DNA of 64,000 nucleotides from Streptomyces sp. Ag109_O5-1. GTDB taxonomy: Bacteria; Actinomycetota; Actinomycetes; Streptomycetales; Streptomycetaceae. The notes below the pieces were generated by a model. It was not told where the DNA came from and made no database searches. It saw nothing but the letters and a program-made list of their open reading frames with translations. Where the stretch lies: contig NZ_RKQF01000001.1 in NCBI RefSeq assembly GCF_003814875.1, forward strand, positions 10,912,001 to 10,976,000, given 5' to 3'. The position numbers and the translations under genes are program-made. Shown piece by piece: positions 42,896-50,600 of the stretch (the stretch's first letter is position 1; each line of letters starts with the position of its first letter).

Positions 42896-43596
42896 CCGGC
42901 ATGCGCGCCGGGCCGGACGTGGACGTCCTGGGAGTCGACGCCTGCGGGAAGCAGGGGTGGGTCGGGATCGGGCTCGCGGACGGTGCCTACGCGGGCAGCT
43001 TCGTCGACATCCGGCTCGACGCGCTCATCGAGCGAGCCGCCACGACGCGGACCATCGCGGTGGACATGCCGCTCGGCCTCGTCGAGACGGGCTGGCGTGC
43101 CGCGGACCGCGCTGCCCAGGCCCTTCTCGGTGCACGGCGCAGCAGTGTCTTCCTCATCGCGCCGAGACCGGCATGGCAGGAGCGGAACTACACGGCGGCG
43201 GCCGACCGGTGTCAGGAGCTCACCGGCAACCGGCTGAGCCGGCAGGCATGGGCGCTGGCCCCGAAGCTGCTCGAAGCCCGGGCGTGCTGGCTGACCGACG
43301 AGCGGATCCACGAGGTCCACCCCGAGGTGTCCTTCCACGCCCTGGCCGGCGCGGTGCCGCTGACGCACGCGAAGAAGACCTGGCGCGGTCAGCAGCAGCG
43401 CCGCTCCCTGCTGGCCGGGGCCGGGATCGTACTCCCGGACATACTCGGTGAGGCGGACCGCGTTCCCGCGGACGACGTGCTCGACGCCGCCGTCGCGGCC
43501 TGGTCGGCACACCGGATCGCGCTGGGGGCCGCGCAGCGGATTCCGGAGCCACCGCAACGCGACGCGGAGGGCCGCGCGATCGAGATCCGGTTCTGA
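42892..43596 (+). CDS. DUF429 protein (RNase H-like fold)
   Basis: 234 aa. Starts VDVLGVDACGKQGWVGIGL and TIAVDMPLGLVETGWRAADR, the two acidic strands of the DUF429 RNase H-like fold, then HEVHPEVSFHAL and DDVLDAAVAAWSA. GTG 42892 overlaps the preceding stop (GTGA); ATG 42901 is an alternative. Biochemical function is unknown. Co-translation with a PD-(D/E)XK protein suggests a nucleic-acid-linked role, an inference from context. Confidence 0.8.
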   Translation: MTGMRAGPDVDVLGVDACGKQGWVGIGLADGAYAGSFVDIRLDALIERAATTRTIAVDMPLGLVETGWRAADRAAQALLGARRSSVFLIAPRPAWQERNYTAAADRCQELTGNRLSRQAWALAPKLLEARACWLTDERIHEVHPEVSFHALAGAVPLTHAKKTWRGQQQRRSLLAGAGIVLPDILGEADRVPADDVLDAAVAAWSAHRIALGAAQRIPEPPQRDAEGRAIEIRF

Positions 43597-43648
43597 CCGT
43601 CGCCGGACGAGGGAACGTTCGAGTGGCAGGGCTGGATACGCTGGCGCG

Positions 43649-44011
43649 GTGATCGAGAATCTTCCTCCCTGTCCGAAGTGCTCCTGCGAGTACACCTACG
43701 AGATGAACGCCCTGGTGGTGTGCCCCGAGTGCGGCCACGAATGGGTTCCCGCCGACGCCGCTGCCGAGGGCGGCGGCGAGGCCGCCGGAGAGCGTGTCGT
43801 CAAGGACGCCGTCGGCAATGTGCTGCAGGACGGCGACACCGTGGTGGTCGTCAAGGCGCTCAAGGTCAAGGGCAGCCCTTCGGGGATCAAGGCCGGGACC
43901 AAGGTGCGCAACATCCGGCTGGTCGACGGGGTCGACGGGCACGACATCGACTGCAAGGTGGACGGTTTCGGAGCGATGCAGCTCAAGTCGGGCGTGGTCA
44001 AGAAGGCCTGA
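43649..44011 (+). CDS. yjdM: PhnA/YjdM zinc-ribbon protein
   Basis: 120 aa. N-terminal zinc ribbon with CPKCSCEY and CPECGHEW, an acidic/Gly-Ala linker, then the conserved SH3-like domain DAVGNVLQDGDTVVVVKALK, SGIKAGTKVRNIRLV and MQLKSGVVKKA. The family was once called PhnA but is not part of phosphonate degradation; its function is unknown. GTG 43649 gives the standard N-terminus; ribosome site weak. It precedes an AT-rich operator and the ArsR-SulP operon. Confidence 0.88.
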   Translation: MIENLPPCPKCSCEYTYEMNALVVCPECGHEWVPADAAAEGGGEAAGERVVKDAVGNVLQDGDTVVVVKALKVKGSPSGIKAGTKVRNIRLVDGVDGHDIDCKVDGFGAMQLKSGVVKKA

Positions 44012-44067
44012 TCCTTCGGACAGGACCTCCTCGGTGGCGAGGTTGCCCGGGGCGCGGTCGGATGCAG

Positions 44068-44087
44068 AATTGCAAAATTTCGCAATT
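44068..44087. promoter_or_regulatory. ArsR-type operator palindrome
   Basis: AATTGC-N8-GCAATT stands out as an AT-rich island in GC-rich DNA, 97 bp before the arsR start. The same half-sites with the same spacing occur at 47575-47594 before another arsR gene. Confidence 0.65.
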
Positions 44088-44183
44088 GGTTAGATGCTTT
44101 GTTTGCTGTGTCTGCAGGTGATCGTGGGCACCGCCTTTTGCGTCCGCCCCCGGAGGGGGACTTGTCGGGGAAGCCGAGGGGTC

Positions 44184-44522
44184 GTGTCCGTTCCGCTGTA
44201 CCAGGCCAAGGCCGAGTTCTTCCGGATGCTGGGGCATCCCGTACGGATACGGGTGCTGGAGCTGCTGCAGGACGGGCCGATGCCGGTGCGGGACCTGCTG
44301 GCCGCCATCGAGGTGGAGCCCTCCGGTCTGTCGCAGCAGCTGGCGGTACTGCGCCGCTCGGGGATCGTCACGTCCGTCCGTGAGGGTTCGACCGTCGTCT
44401 ACGCACTGGCCGGCGGCGACGTCGCGGACCTGATGAAGGCGGCGCGCCGGATCCTGACCGAGATGCTCTCCGGTCGGAACGAACTGCTGGCCGAGCTGCA
44501 GGAAGCCGAGGCCGTCGCGTGA
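44184..44522 (+). CDS. ArsR/SmtB-family transcriptional regulator
   Basis: 112 aa winged helix: FFRMLGHPVRIRVLELL, recognition helix region GLSQQLAVLRRSGIVT, and wing VREGSTVVYAL. No CXC metal motif is visible, so it may sense redox or another signal rather than metal. It is about 80% identical by eye to the regulator at 50930-51268 and more distantly related to that at 47763. GTG 44184 aligns with the other starts. Its stop overlaps the SulP start (TGATG), so it probably regulates its own operon through the palindrome 97 bp upstream. Confidence 0.88.
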   Translation: MSVPLYQAKAEFFRMLGHPVRIRVLELLQDGPMPVRDLLAAIEVEPSGLSQQLAVLRRSGIVTSVREGSTVVYALAGGDVADLMKAARRILTEMLSGRNELLAELQEAEAVA

Positions 44523-46246
44523 TGACCACTGCGTTCGGCCGGGCGTGGGCCCGGATCGTGTCGCTGCTGCCGGGCCCGGCCGACCTCGCCGAGGTCCGGC
44601 GCGACCCGCGCCGGGACCTGCTCGCCGGTCTCACCGTGGCGATCGTCGCGCTGCCGCTCGCGCTCGGTTTCGGCGTCTCCTCCGGGCTCGGCGCCGCGGC
44701 GGGACTGGCGACCGCCGTTGTCGCGGGCGCCCTCGCCGCGGTGTTCGGCGGGTCCAACCTGCAGGTGTCCGGCCCGACCGGCGCCATGACCGTCGTCCTG
44801 GTGCCGATCGTGGGCCGGTACGGGCCGACCGGGGTGCTCACCGTCGGGCTGATGGCGGGCGTCATGCTCGTCGGCCTGGCGCTGCTGCGGGCCGGGAAGT
44901 ACATGCAGTACGTGCCCGCCCCGGTCGTCGAGGGCTTCACCGTCGGCATCGCCTGTGTGATCGGCCTCCAGCAGATCCCGAACGCGCTCGGTGTGCCCAA
45001 GCCCGAGGGTGACCGCGTGCTGGTCGTGACCTGGCGTGCCGTCGAGGAGTTCGCGAAGAACCCGAACTGGACGGCGGCCGGACTCGCGGTCGCGGTAGCC
45101 GCGGTCATGCTGCTGGGAGCCCGCTGGCGGCCGACCGTGCCGTTCTCGATCGTCGCCGTCATCGCGGCGACGGTCGTGGCACAGCTGGCCCACCTGGACG
45201 CGGCGAAGCCGATCGGCGACCTGCCGGCCGGACTGCCCGTGCCGTCGCTCTCCTTCCTCGACCTCGGCTCGCTCGGCACCCTGCTCGCCCCCGCCGTGGC
45301 GGTCGCGGCGCTCGCCGCCCTGGAGTCCCTGCTGTCCGCCTCGGTCGCCGACGGCATGACGGTCGGGCAGCGGTACGACCCCGACCGGGAGCTGTTCGGC
45401 CAGGGCCTCGCGAACATCGCGGCCCCCCTGTTCGGCGGTGTCCCGGCCACCGGCGCGATCGCCCGCACCGCGGTCAACGTCCGCACCGGCGCGGGCTCCC
45501 GGCTCGCCGCCCTCACCCACGCCGCCGTCCTCGCCGTGATCGTCTTCGCGGCGGCCCCCGTCGTCTCGAAGATCCCGCTGGCCGCTCTCGCCGGCGTGCT
45601 GCTGGCCACCGCGATCCGCATGGTCGAGGTCGGCTCGCTGAGGGCCATGGCCAAGGCCACCCGTTCCGACGCCCTGATACTCGTTCTCACCGCCGTGGCC
45701 ACCCTGGCCCTGGACCTCGTGTACGCCGTGATCATCGGCCTCGCCGTCGCGGGCGCCCTCGCCCTGCGCGCCGTGGCCAAGCAGGCCCGCTTCGACCAGG
45801 TCCCGCTCGACCGGGGCGATCACAGCGCGGAGGAACACGCGCTGCTGGCCGAGCACATCGTCGCCTATCGCATTGACGGCCCGCTGTTCTTCGCCGCCGC
45901 CCACCGTTTCCTGCTGGAGCTCACCGAGGTCGCCGACGTCCGGGTGGTCGTCCTGCGCATGTCCCGGGTGTCGACCATGGATGCCACCGGAGCCCTGGTC
46001 CTCAAGGACGCGGTGGCCAAGCTGCACCGCCGCGGCATCCTCGTCCTGGCCTCCGGCATACGGGCCGGCCAGCGTCAGGTCCTCGCCTCCGTCGGCGCGC
46101 TCGACCTGCTGTGCCACGACGGCCGGGAGTACGCCACCACGCCCGACGCGATCAGGGCCGCCCGCGACCACCTGGAGACCGCCGGAGTGCTGCCCGCCCT
46201 CCCCGACCCCCAGCCCCGAACCTCCGGCGAGGAAGCCCTGCGATGA
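44522..46246 (+). CDS. SulP-family anion transporter with STAS domain
   Basis: 574 aa from ATG 44522; a GTG three bases upstream is equally possible. About ten to twelve hydrophobic segments start at LLAGLTVAIVALPLALGFGV (SulP signature), with SGPTGAMTVVLVPI and LFGGVPATGAIARTAVNVRTGA in the transport domain; the C-terminal STAS domain spans VVLRMSRVSTMDATGALVL. SulP proteins carry sulfate, bicarbonate or other anions. It is translationally coupled to the upstream ArsR regulator and to the PPOX gene behind it. The anion is not known. Confidence 0.92.
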   Translation: MTTAFGRAWARIVSLLPGPADLAEVRRDPRRDLLAGLTVAIVALPLALGFGVSSGLGAAAGLATAVVAGALAAVFGGSNLQVSGPTGAMTVVLVPIVGRYGPTGVLTVGLMAGVMLVGLALLRAGKYMQYVPAPVVEGFTVGIACVIGLQQIPNALGVPKPEGDRVLVVTWRAVEEFAKNPNWTAAGLAVAVAAVMLLGARWRPTVPFSIVAVIAATVVAQLAHLDAAKPIGDLPAGLPVPSLSFLDLGSLGTLLAPAVAVAALAALESLLSASVADGMTVGQRYDPDRELFGQGLANIAAPLFGGVPATGAIARTAVNVRTGAGSRLAALTHAAVLAVIVFAAAPVVSKIPLAALAGVLLATAIRMVEVGSLRAMAKATRSDALILVLTAVATLALDLVYAVIIGLAVAGALALRAVAKQARFDQVPLDRGDHSAEEHALLAEHIVAYRIDGPLFFAAAHRFLLELTEVADVRVVVLRMSRVSTMDATGALVLKDAVAKLHRRGILVLASGIRAGQRQVLASVGALDLLCHDGREYATTPDAIRAARDHLETAGVLPALPDPQPRTSGEEALR

Positions 46247-46644
46247 GCTCTTCCCCCGCCCCTCCTCGTCTGGTCGAGGTCTCCGGCGCGGAGGCCCTGT
46301 GGCTGCTGGACGGCAGCACGCTGGGCCGGCTGGTCTACGCGCAGCGGGACCTGACCGTGATCCGGCCCGCCCGGCACGTATGGGAGTACGGCCGCCTGGT
46401 CGTCCGTGCACCGGCCCCGGCGGTGCCCGCTACCGCGACGTACCACGTCGACGACATCCGTACCGTCGCAGGCACCGGGTGGACGGTCACCGTCTCCGGC
46501 CCCACCGAGGTGATCAGCGACCCCGACGAGGCCGCCCACTATCACCGCATCCTCGCGGGCTGGACCCACGGCCCGCACGACACCCTGCTGCGCCTGCACC
46601 CCAGGACCGTCACCGGTTTCCGCCTCGCCCCCGCGGAGGCGTGA
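46243..46644 (+). CDS. Pyridoxamine-5'-phosphate-oxidase-like protein
   Basis: 133 aa split-barrel: VEVSGAEALWLLDGSTLGRLVYAQ (first strand and helix), VIRPARHVWEYGRLVVR, WTVTVSGPTEVISDPDEAA, and RLHPRTVTGFRLAP. It is a shorter, divergent relative of the Rv0080-like protein at 24463. ATG 46243 overlaps the SulP stop (ATGA). In M. tuberculosis Rv0080 precedes an ArsR regulator (Rv0081) and hydrogenase genes; the same family trio occurs in this neighbourhood. Cofactor and substrate unknown. Confidence 0.78.
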   Translation: MSSSPAPPRLVEVSGAEALWLLDGSTLGRLVYAQRDLTVIRPARHVWEYGRLVVRAPAPAVPATATYHVDDIRTVAGTGWTVTVSGPTEVISDPDEAAHYHRILAGWTHGPHDTLLRLHPRTVTGFRLAPAEA

Positions 46645-47072
46645 TGTCCACCCAGCTCGAAACCCTGCCCCACCGCCATGTGCTCACGCTGCCCAGCGAG
46701 CCGTCCGCCGTCCGCGCGGCCCGCGAGACGGCCGAGAAGGCCCTGGTCGAGTGGGGCATCGGACTGCGTCACTCCACGGTGGACCCGGCGCTGCTGATCC
46801 TCGCCGAACTCGTCACCAACAGCGTCCGGCACGCCGCCGTCCTCTCCCCGACGGTGACCGTGATCTACGCGGCGGGGCCGGGCTGCCTGGCCTTCGCCGT
46901 CCACGACCGCCATCCCCACCAGCCACCGCTGTACGGAGCGGTCACCGGCACCGGAACGAGCGGCGGCCTGGCCACCGTCATGGAACTCACGCTCGCCCTG
47001 GGAGGCACCGCGGTGGTCCGCCCCGACGCCGACGGCGGCGGCAAGGCCATCTGGATCACTCTGCCCCTCTGA
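46644..47072 (+). CDS. HATPase (RsbW/SpoIIAB-like) regulatory ATP-binding protein
   Basis: 142 aa. N box ALLILAELVTNSVRHAA, G1 box FAVHDRHPHQPP and G2 GTGTSGGLATVMEL with the final GGKAIWITLPL are those of anti-sigma-factor-type HATPase_c_2 proteins common in streptomycetes. Its start overlaps the PPOX stop (TGATG). A STAS-domain protein follows 67 bp later, giving an anti-sigma/anti-anti-sigma-type pair without a sigma factor gene nearby. Confidence 0.87.
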   Translation: MSTQLETLPHRHVLTLPSEPSAVRAARETAEKALVEWGIGLRHSTVDPALLILAELVTNSVRHAAVLSPTVTVIYAAGPGCLAFAVHDRHPHQPPLYGAVTGTGTSGGLATVMELTLALGGTAVVRPDADGGGKAIWITLPL

Positions 47073-47139
47073 ACCACCCTCTCCCTCTGAACCGGACAGC
47101 GAACTCCGGCCGGCCACGCGCGCAAGGAGGAGCACCACC

Positions 47140-47583
47140 ATGACCATCGACTGGCGCTACACCGTCGAGGACGACCTCGGCGTCCTGTCGGTCGCCGGGT
47201 ACCTGGGCCCGGACGCCGTACGCCGCTTCACCGGCGCGGTCGGCTGGGCGCTGGCCCGCGGGGCCGGCCCGGTCGTCGTCGACCTGACCGAACTGCGCGG
47301 CTGGTCGGCCGAGGGGCAGCTGGCGATCACCGACGCCGCCCGCCGCCTGGCGCAGGCGGGTCGCGGCCTGGAACTGGCCGCCATCCCCGCCGACGGCTCC
47401 CTCGTCCCCACCGGCGACTGCCCGCTGGTCCCGGTTCACTCCGACCTGCCCGCCGCGCTCGCCGCACACGGTGCCCGGCACGGGGAACCGGCAGAGGCAC
47501 GCCAGTCGTGGCGCACCACCGGCTGGCCGGACGGCGACCGCGGTCCTCGCGCAACACCCTCACAAGACCTCACGAATTGCTAA
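47140..47583 (+). CDS. STAS-domain protein (anti-anti-sigma-like)
   Basis: 147 aa. WRYTVEDDLGVLSVAGYLGPD and VVVDLTELRGWSAEGQLAIT follow the STAS fold; at the usual DSSG phosphorylation site the protein has SAEG, with one serine retained. Start 47140 follows AAGGAGGAGCACCACC. The last codons overlap the operator palindrome at 47575-47594. Likely partner of the preceding HATPase protein, an inference from adjacency. Confidence 0.78.
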   Translation: MTIDWRYTVEDDLGVLSVAGYLGPDAVRRFTGAVGWALARGAGPVVVDLTELRGWSAEGQLAITDAARRLAQAGRGLELAAIPADGSLVPTGDCPLVPVHSDLPAALAAHGARHGEPAEARQSWRTTGWPDGDRGPRATPSQDLTNC

Positions 47584-47594
47584 TGTTGGCAATT
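47575..47594. promoter_or_regulatory. ArsR-type operator palindrome
   Basis: AATTGC-N8-GCAATT, identical half-sites and spacing to 44068-44087. It straddles the end of the STAS gene and lies 169 bp before the second arsR start. Confidence 0.65.
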
Positions 47595-47762
47595 ACTGAG
47601 GTCCTTACTGGTGGACTCCGTGGTCCGCATCGCCTGTGCGGTTTCGGCTTGCCCGGTGCCGCAGGCGAGGATGGTCCACATGTTCCTGACGAGTGGGTGG
47701 ATGCGATGCGCGAAGGCCCGGCCGGCAGTGCCGTGCTGCTGTACGGGGGAGGGGGTGGCCAG

Positions 47763-48113
47763 GTGAGTACGCCGCTGTACCAGCTGAAGGCCGAGTTCTT
47801 CAAAACCCTCGGCCACCCGGCCCGCATCAGGGTCCTGGAGCTGCTGAGCGAGCGCGAGCACGCGGTCGCGGAGATGCTGCCCGAGGTGGGCATCGAGGCA
47901 GCGCACCTCTCGCAGCAGTTGGCCGTGCTGCGCCGGGCGAACCTGGTGCGGACCCGGAAAGAGGGGTCGAACGTGTACTACTCGCTGGCCAGCCCGGAGC
48001 TGGCGGAACTGCTGCGGGTGGCGCGCTCGATCCTGTCGGGCGTGCTGACGGGGCAGGCGGAGCTGCTCGCGGACCTGATGGCGGCCCAGTCGGAGGCGAA
48101 GCCGCCGGCGTAG
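47763..48113 (+). CDS. ArsR/SmtB-family transcriptional regulator
   Basis: 116 aa: LYQLKAEFFKTLGHPARIRV, HLSQQLAVLRRANLV, wing RKEGSNVYYSLASPELAELL. No cysteine metal site is seen. GTG 47763 has a strong GGGAGGGGG site; longer in-frame starts (47706) exist but would add an unconserved leader. It precedes the hydrogenase remnant locus, as Rv0081, an ArsR-type and DosR-regulated gene, precedes Rv0082-Rv0087 in M. tuberculosis. Confidence 0.87.
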   Translation: MSTPLYQLKAEFFKTLGHPARIRVLELLSEREHAVAEMLPEVGIEAAHLSQQLAVLRRANLVRTRKEGSNVYYSLASPELAELLRVARSILSGVLTGQAELLADLMAAQSEAKPPA

Positions 48114-48145
48114 CCACCGCCATCGCCTGCGGCAATATTCCTTAA

Positions 48146-48165
48146 TTCCGGGCAAATTACCGGAA
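48146..48165. promoter_or_regulatory. AT-rich inverted repeat before hydrogenase genes
   Basis: TTCCGG-N8-CCGGAA lies 33 bp after the arsR stop and 78 bp before the hydrogenase gene. Spacing matches the AATTGC-N8-GCAATT operators although the half-site differs. Operator or short terminator. Confidence 0.4.
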
Positions 48166-48242
48166 AAGCGCAGTAACTCCACTGGTGGGGAGGCGCGTTG
48201 GCCACATGCAGACACGTCCTCACCACGCCGGGAAGAGGGTTC

Positions 48243-48725
48243 ATGGGCCTGTTGCGCAAGATCCGCGAGACCGGGCGGGTGGCCGAGTCCGCACCGCCGT
48301 TCCCCCAGGGCGATACGCCAGAGAAGGCACGGGAGTTCGGCGACTCGGTGCAGGTGCGGTGCGTGGATGGGGGCTCCTGCAACGGCTGCGAGATCGAGAT
48401 CGCGGCGGCCTTCAACCCGGTGCGCGACGCCGAGCGGTACGGGGCGCGGCTGGTGGCCTCGCCCCGGCACGCGGATGTGGCCCTGGTGACCGGGCCGGTG
48501 ACGCGCAACATGGCCGAGCCGCTGCGCCGCACGGTCGCCGCGATGGGCGAACCCAGGCTGGTGGTGGCGGTCGGGGACTGTGCCGTCGACTGCGGTGAGT
48601 TCGCGGGCGGGTACGCCGTCGAGGGGGCCGTCTCCGATGTCGTACCGGTGGATCTGGCCGTGCCCGGGTGCCCGCCGGAGCCCGCCGAGATCGTGGCGGC
48701 CCTACGGCGCGTGACCGGGCGGTGA
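48243..48725 (+). CDS. Group 4 [NiFe]-hydrogenase small subunit/NuoB-like protein (HycG type)
   Basis: 160 aa. The [4Fe-4S] cysteines are seen as GGSCNGCEIEI, GDCAVDCGEF and PGCPPEP, the pattern of HycG/NuoB. In formate hydrogenlyase-like complexes this subunit passes electrons to the nickel-iron subunit. It appears complete. ATG 48243 follows GGGAAGAGGG. The next gene starts inside its stop codon (GTGA), but that and the following genes are collapsed, so it probably lacks a functional complex. Homologous to mycobacterial Rv0082. Confidence 0.87.
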   Translation: MGLLRKIRETGRVAESAPPFPQGDTPEKAREFGDSVQVRCVDGGSCNGCEIEIAAAFNPVRDAERYGARLVASPRHADVALVTGPVTRNMAEPLRRTVAAMGEPRLVVAVGDCAVDCGEFAGGYAVEGAVSDVVPVDLAVPGCPPEPAEIVAALRRVTGR

Positions 48726-49232
48726 GCGCCATTCCGGCCGCCCTCGCGACGGCCACCGCAGCGGGCGGCGCGGGGGCGCTGGCCGGGTTCGGACTGCCGT
48801 ACCGGGTCCGGATGCTGTGCCTCCGGCCGGATCCTGCAGATCACCGGTACCACGCGGATCGGACGTGTCCGTGGCCTGATCGCCCAGGCGCCGCCGTTGG
48901 GAGGGGCGTTCGGGCTCGCGATGGTCGCGCTGCTGGCCTTCCCGCCGTTCAGCCTCTTCGCATCCGAACTGGGCATCGCCCGCGCCGGTTTCGCCGCGGG
49001 AACCGGCCTGGCCTGGATCACCGCGACGGCCCTGCTGCTCGTGCTGGTCGCCTTCGCCGCACTGGCCGCCCGAACCGCCAGGATGCTGCTCGGCCCGGGG
49101 ACGCCGAGCACGGAAAGCCCGGCCGGGATCTGGCCGTTGGCGCTCGGTCTGGCCGCCTGCGCCGCCCTGGGCGTGGCCACCGGGCCGCTCACCGACCTGC
49201 TGCACGCCGCCGCCCAGGCGATCGGAGGCTGA
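48722..49232 (+). pseudogene. Fusion remnant of hydrogenase membrane subunits (start of HyfB-like, end of HycQ/HyfF-like)
   Basis: GTG 48722 begins SAIPAALATATAAGGAGALA, a plausible N-terminus of the HyfB/Rv0083-like proton-pumping subunit, for about 30 codons. From about 48826 a different frame reads RILQITGTTRIGRVRGLIAQ and AFGLAMVALLAFPPFSLFAS, the C-terminal helices of a HyfF/NuoN-like antenna subunit, ending at 49232. The rest of HyfB, HycD and the intervening genes are missing, implying a deletion of several kilobases relative to complete loci such as Rv0083-Rv0086. Confidence 0.62.
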
Positions 49233-49236
49233 GGCG

Positions 49237-49983
49237 ATGCGCACCGCACATGACGTCGACGTCACCGAACTGCCCCGGCGGGCCGAGGAGTTGCTGACCG
49301 ACGGCCACCGGCTCGCACCGGGCACCGGCTGCTGCGCGGCGGCGTCGTCCCCGGCGGCGCGGCCCCTGCGCACGCTGCCCGACCCGACCCGGCTGAAGTC
49401 GATCCGCGAGGACATCGGGGAGATCACCGACCTCGCCCTCGGCCACTCCACCGTCAGCGACCGCTTCACCGGCACCGCGGTCCTGCGTACCGCCGCGGCC
49501 CGCGAGATCGGCTGCCTGGGCTATGTCGCCCGCGCCAGCGGCATCCCGGACGACACCCGGGTGACGCACCCCTTCACGCCGTACGGGACGCGCCTCGACG
49601 TACCCGTCCATGACGGCGGCGACGTCCTGGCCCGCTTCCTCGTCCGTGCCGAGGAGATCGCGGTCTCTTTCGCCCTGATCGAGGAGTTCGCCGAGGGACT
49701 GGCCGCCCCCATGGCGATGCTCGCGGCCGAGCCGCCACCCGGCGCGGGCGCCGGTACGGGCGTGGGCGCCGGTACGGGCGTGGGCCTGGTGGAGGGCTGG
49801 CGCGGCACCATTGCCACCCGCGTCGCACTCGCTCCCGACTCCACACTGGCCCGGGTCAAGCCCGTCGACCCGTCGTTCTTCAACTGGCCCGCCCTGCCGG
49901 TCGCCCTGGCGGACACGATCGTCCCGGACTTCCCGCTGACCGACAAGAGCTTCAACCTGTCCTACGCGGGCAACGACCTCTGA
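49237..49983 (+). pseudogene. Hydrogenase large subunit (HycE-like), internally deleted
   Basis: 248 aa continuous frame, about half the usual size. It starts RTAHDVDVTELPRRAEELL, then after about residue 35 jumps to RTLPDPTRLKSIREDIGEIT and continues to the family C-terminus SFNLSYAGNDL. The stretch that carries the N-terminal nickel ligands (CGIC-type motif) is absent, so no Ni-Fe site can form. A Gly-Ala-Thr-Val repeat (49747-49782) is inserted near residue 172. Spacing of 4 bp to the preceding remnant shows the original operon. Confidence 0.68.
49747..49782 (+). repeat. 18-bp tandem duplication in HycE-like gene
   Basis: Two exact copies of GGCGCCGGTACGGGCGTG encode a repeated GAGTGV. 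Probably replication slippage in a non-essential loop. Confidence 0.85.
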
Positions 49984-50010
49984 CGCCCGATCCTGCGCCG
50001 TTCCAGATCG

Positions 50011-50517
50011 TCAGGCCCGCTCCTCGCCCGGTGTCATCCGGCCGGCTCCGTCGGGCCACAGGACCTCTACGGCGATACCGCTGCTGCGGGCGAAGGCCAC
50101 GAGATGGGCCGTCGCGTCCCGGCCGTCGGTGGGGGAGCCGTCCCACACCGCCAGCAGCCGGGCGCACGAGCGCAGCAGGCTCTCGTCCGCCCCCACGCAG
50201 GAACCGCGGTCGGACGGGTCGTACTCCAGCAGCCGTACCTGCTCCGAGAGCAGCAGCAGTTCCCCGGCCGCCGTGCGATCGGACGACTCCAGCACGTCCG
50301 GGACGCCGTTCCTGGAGGGCAGGACGGTCACCAGCGCCAGTCCCGCGGCGCGGGCAGCCCTCCCGAAGGCGACCGGCAGTCCCTGTCCGGCACGTACCAG
50401 CCCTGCCCTGCCCGTCCGGGCGAACTCGGCCAGACGGCGGCGCAGCTCCTCCTCCAGCATCGCCAGCGTGGGCGCGGTGAGGTCGGGGTGTCCCACCACA
50501 GCGATCACTTCAAGCAT
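50011..50517 (-). CDS. SLOG-like nucleotide-binding-fold protein, function unknown
   Basis: 168 aa. It begins VIAVVGHPDLTAPTLAMLEE, and ends with SCARLLAVWDGSPTDGRDAT, then GIAVEVLWPDGAGR, resembling Rossmannoid SLOG/TIR-associated proteins (GHR-start and AVWDG motif). The usual G-x-D-x-x-A signature is weak here, so the family call is tentative. Start 50517 has GGAGAAGGG upstream. Tandem boxes, the nearer centred exactly 90.5 bp upstream, put it firmly in the stress regulon. Confidence 0.6.
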   Translation of the reverse strand: MLEVIAVVGHPDLTAPTLAMLEEELRRRLAEFARTGRAGLVRAGQGLPVAFGRAARAAGLALVTVLPSRNGVPDVLESSDRTAAGELLLLSEQVRLLEYDPSDRGSCVGADESLLRSCARLLAVWDGSPTDGRDATAHLVAFARSSGIAVEVLWPDGAGRMTPGEERA

Positions 50518-50600
50518 CCCTTCTCCGCAGCACCCACGGGTCGTGGGCCGGCCGTCCGCCCGGACAGCCGATCTTCCCTGGCCGGAGAAGGCCGTGCCAT

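Noticed and set aside
41738..43596. PD-(D/E)XK plus DUF429 called as a known restriction or defence system
   Set aside because: No methyltransferase, helicase, or known defence partner is adjacent; only an unclassified pair can be claimed.
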